From contig JAEYXQ010000096.1 in assembly GCA_023431205.1 (NCBI GenBank), forward strand, positions 1-31,609: a DNA stretch of 31,609 bases, written 5' to 3'. Shown one piece after another: positions 31,082 to 31,609 of the stretch. This DNA comes from Pseudomonadota bacterium (GTDB taxonomy: Bacteria; Pseudomonadota; Alphaproteobacteria; Rhizobiales; Devosiaceae). Each line of letters begins with the position of its first letter. The first letter of the stretch is position 1. Under the pieces are notes generated by a model. That model saw nothing but the letters and a program-made list of their open reading frames with translations, was not told the DNA's origin and ran no database searches. A program made the translations under genes and the position numbers.

Positions 31082-31609
31082 CCGTCCACCGCATCCCCGA
31101 TCTCTCCCTCCCCCGCCCGCGGGGGAGGCAAGGTGGGGCTGTGCCCGCGACCTCGTGGTTCGACACGCTCACCATGAGGTCTACGCAGCGCCCAGCGCAC
31201 CCCACCCACCGGACGCCCCCTCCACCCGCCGGACGTCACCCTCGGGCTTGACCCGAGGGCCCCGCACTTGCCAAGGCATCCTCGAGTGGAGGCACCTCGG
31301 CTCACGCCCGAGGGTGCCGTGCCAAAGCATCCGCCCCAAGACTCTATCCCGCTTATCCTCCACCCCCTCCACCTGTGCCATCATCCCCCTGTCCTCGCCG
31401 ACAACACGCGGCACCGACGAAGTGCCGGGCGGGGAGACCGGCCGCATGGGGTCGCCCAGGCGGATGCGTGAATGCTGACCACCGGCCGGAGGTGGGAGCG
31501 ATAGCCGACAGGTCCCATGATGGTCCGGGCTCCGCTTCCATATGGCTCCAAACCCGAAAGGGTGGCCGCTCGATGCGTGCGCAAGAAATCCGGATTCGTG
31601 GGAAGCGGC
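31082..31609. repeat. Repeat-containing intergenic region to the window end
   Basis: No gene is supported. A CCTCCCCC/GGGGGAGG hairpin repeat lies at 31104-31137. A relative of the nested palindrome follows (about 31236-31319), with CCCTCGGG-CTTGA-CCCGAGGG at 31239-31259 and a distal CGCCCGAGGGTG. Further on are the hairpins CCACC/GGTGG (31480-31496) and GGAGC/GGCTCC (about 31496-31535). A gene may begin near 31573 but cannot be judged. Confidence 0.65.

Noticed and set aside
31236..31570. A riboswitch in the region after murA
   Set aside because: Hairpins are present but belong largely to genomic repeats; no conserved aptamer core was found.
31573..31609. A gene starting at an ATG near the window end
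   Set aside because: Only 12 codons are visible (MRAQEIRIRGKR) and the upstream ribosome site is poor, so it cannot be judged.

Overview
The window is GC-rich DNA from an alphaproteobacterium. The gene content suggests the order Hyphomicrobiales, perhaps a Devosia-like genome: a C-type 5-aminolevulinate synthase, the ligase-associated PdeM/DEXH helicase pair, a DUF6460 protein, a TIGR02186 protein coupled to a TauE permease, and a PodJ-like Sel1 protein. That placement is inferred from gene families, not from a database search. The plain chromosomal genes are pyrD (3' end), a MATE exporter, a GFA-fold protein, mscL, hemA, murA and a tRNA-Thr(GGT).

Layout. 1-2112: pyrD end, MATE exporter and GFA protein. 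2178-2785: tandemly duplicated non-coding repeats. 2831-3466: a FixJ-like regulator whose receiver domain has Asn in place of the phosphorylated Asp. 3663-8161: two complete IS1595-type transposable elements, almost back to back. 8171-14823: mscL, a hybrid histidine kinase tail to tail with a LuxR-type response regulator, and a 1195-residue Sel1/peptidoglycan-binding envelope protein. 15047-16740: TauE/SafE permease plus TIGR02186 protein. 16902-20092: pdeM and a DEXH helicase. 20322-21471: DUF6460 protein, P-loop kinase and a zinc-ribbon protein. 22138-23418: hemA, with an FNR/FixK-type box upstream. 23721-29179: an acyltransferase-like protein, an SDR dehydrogenase, an OmpA-type lipoprotein, two small proteins of unknown function, a PRC-barrel protein and an aldo/keto reductase. 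29289-31081: tRNA-Thr, a small basic protein and murA.

The most unusual part is the transposon pair. Each element has its own inverted repeats and its own 8-bp target duplication (CATATGAG for the first, AAAGCTTT for the second). Each encodes an ISXO2-like DDE transposase followed by a tiny overlapping ORF. Each also carries an unrelated passenger gene whose product shows a candidate HEPN ribonuclease signature, R-x4-H (R249/H254 in the first, RNxxxH at R104/H109 in the second). The second element also contains about 290 nt of strongly structured non-coding sequence: at least four clean hairpins ending in an intrinsic terminator. It lies just before a divergent micro-protein/HEPN gene pair whose start codons overlap in one CATG. 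This could be a mobile RNase or toxin-type module with an RNA partner; the structure is visible, the function is inference.

The intergenic spaces hold two recurring repeat families. One is a nested-palindrome element of about 100 bp (16766, 21744, 22015, with relatives at 2178-2785 and 31236). The other is a CCCTCCCC-hairpin repeat (14870, 20119-20220, 25052-25303, 31104). Candidate control sites stand upstream of hemA (TTGAC-N4-GTCAA), the SDR gene (a perfect 16-bp palindrome) and the OmpA lipoprotein gene (three helically phased GTTCA repeats).
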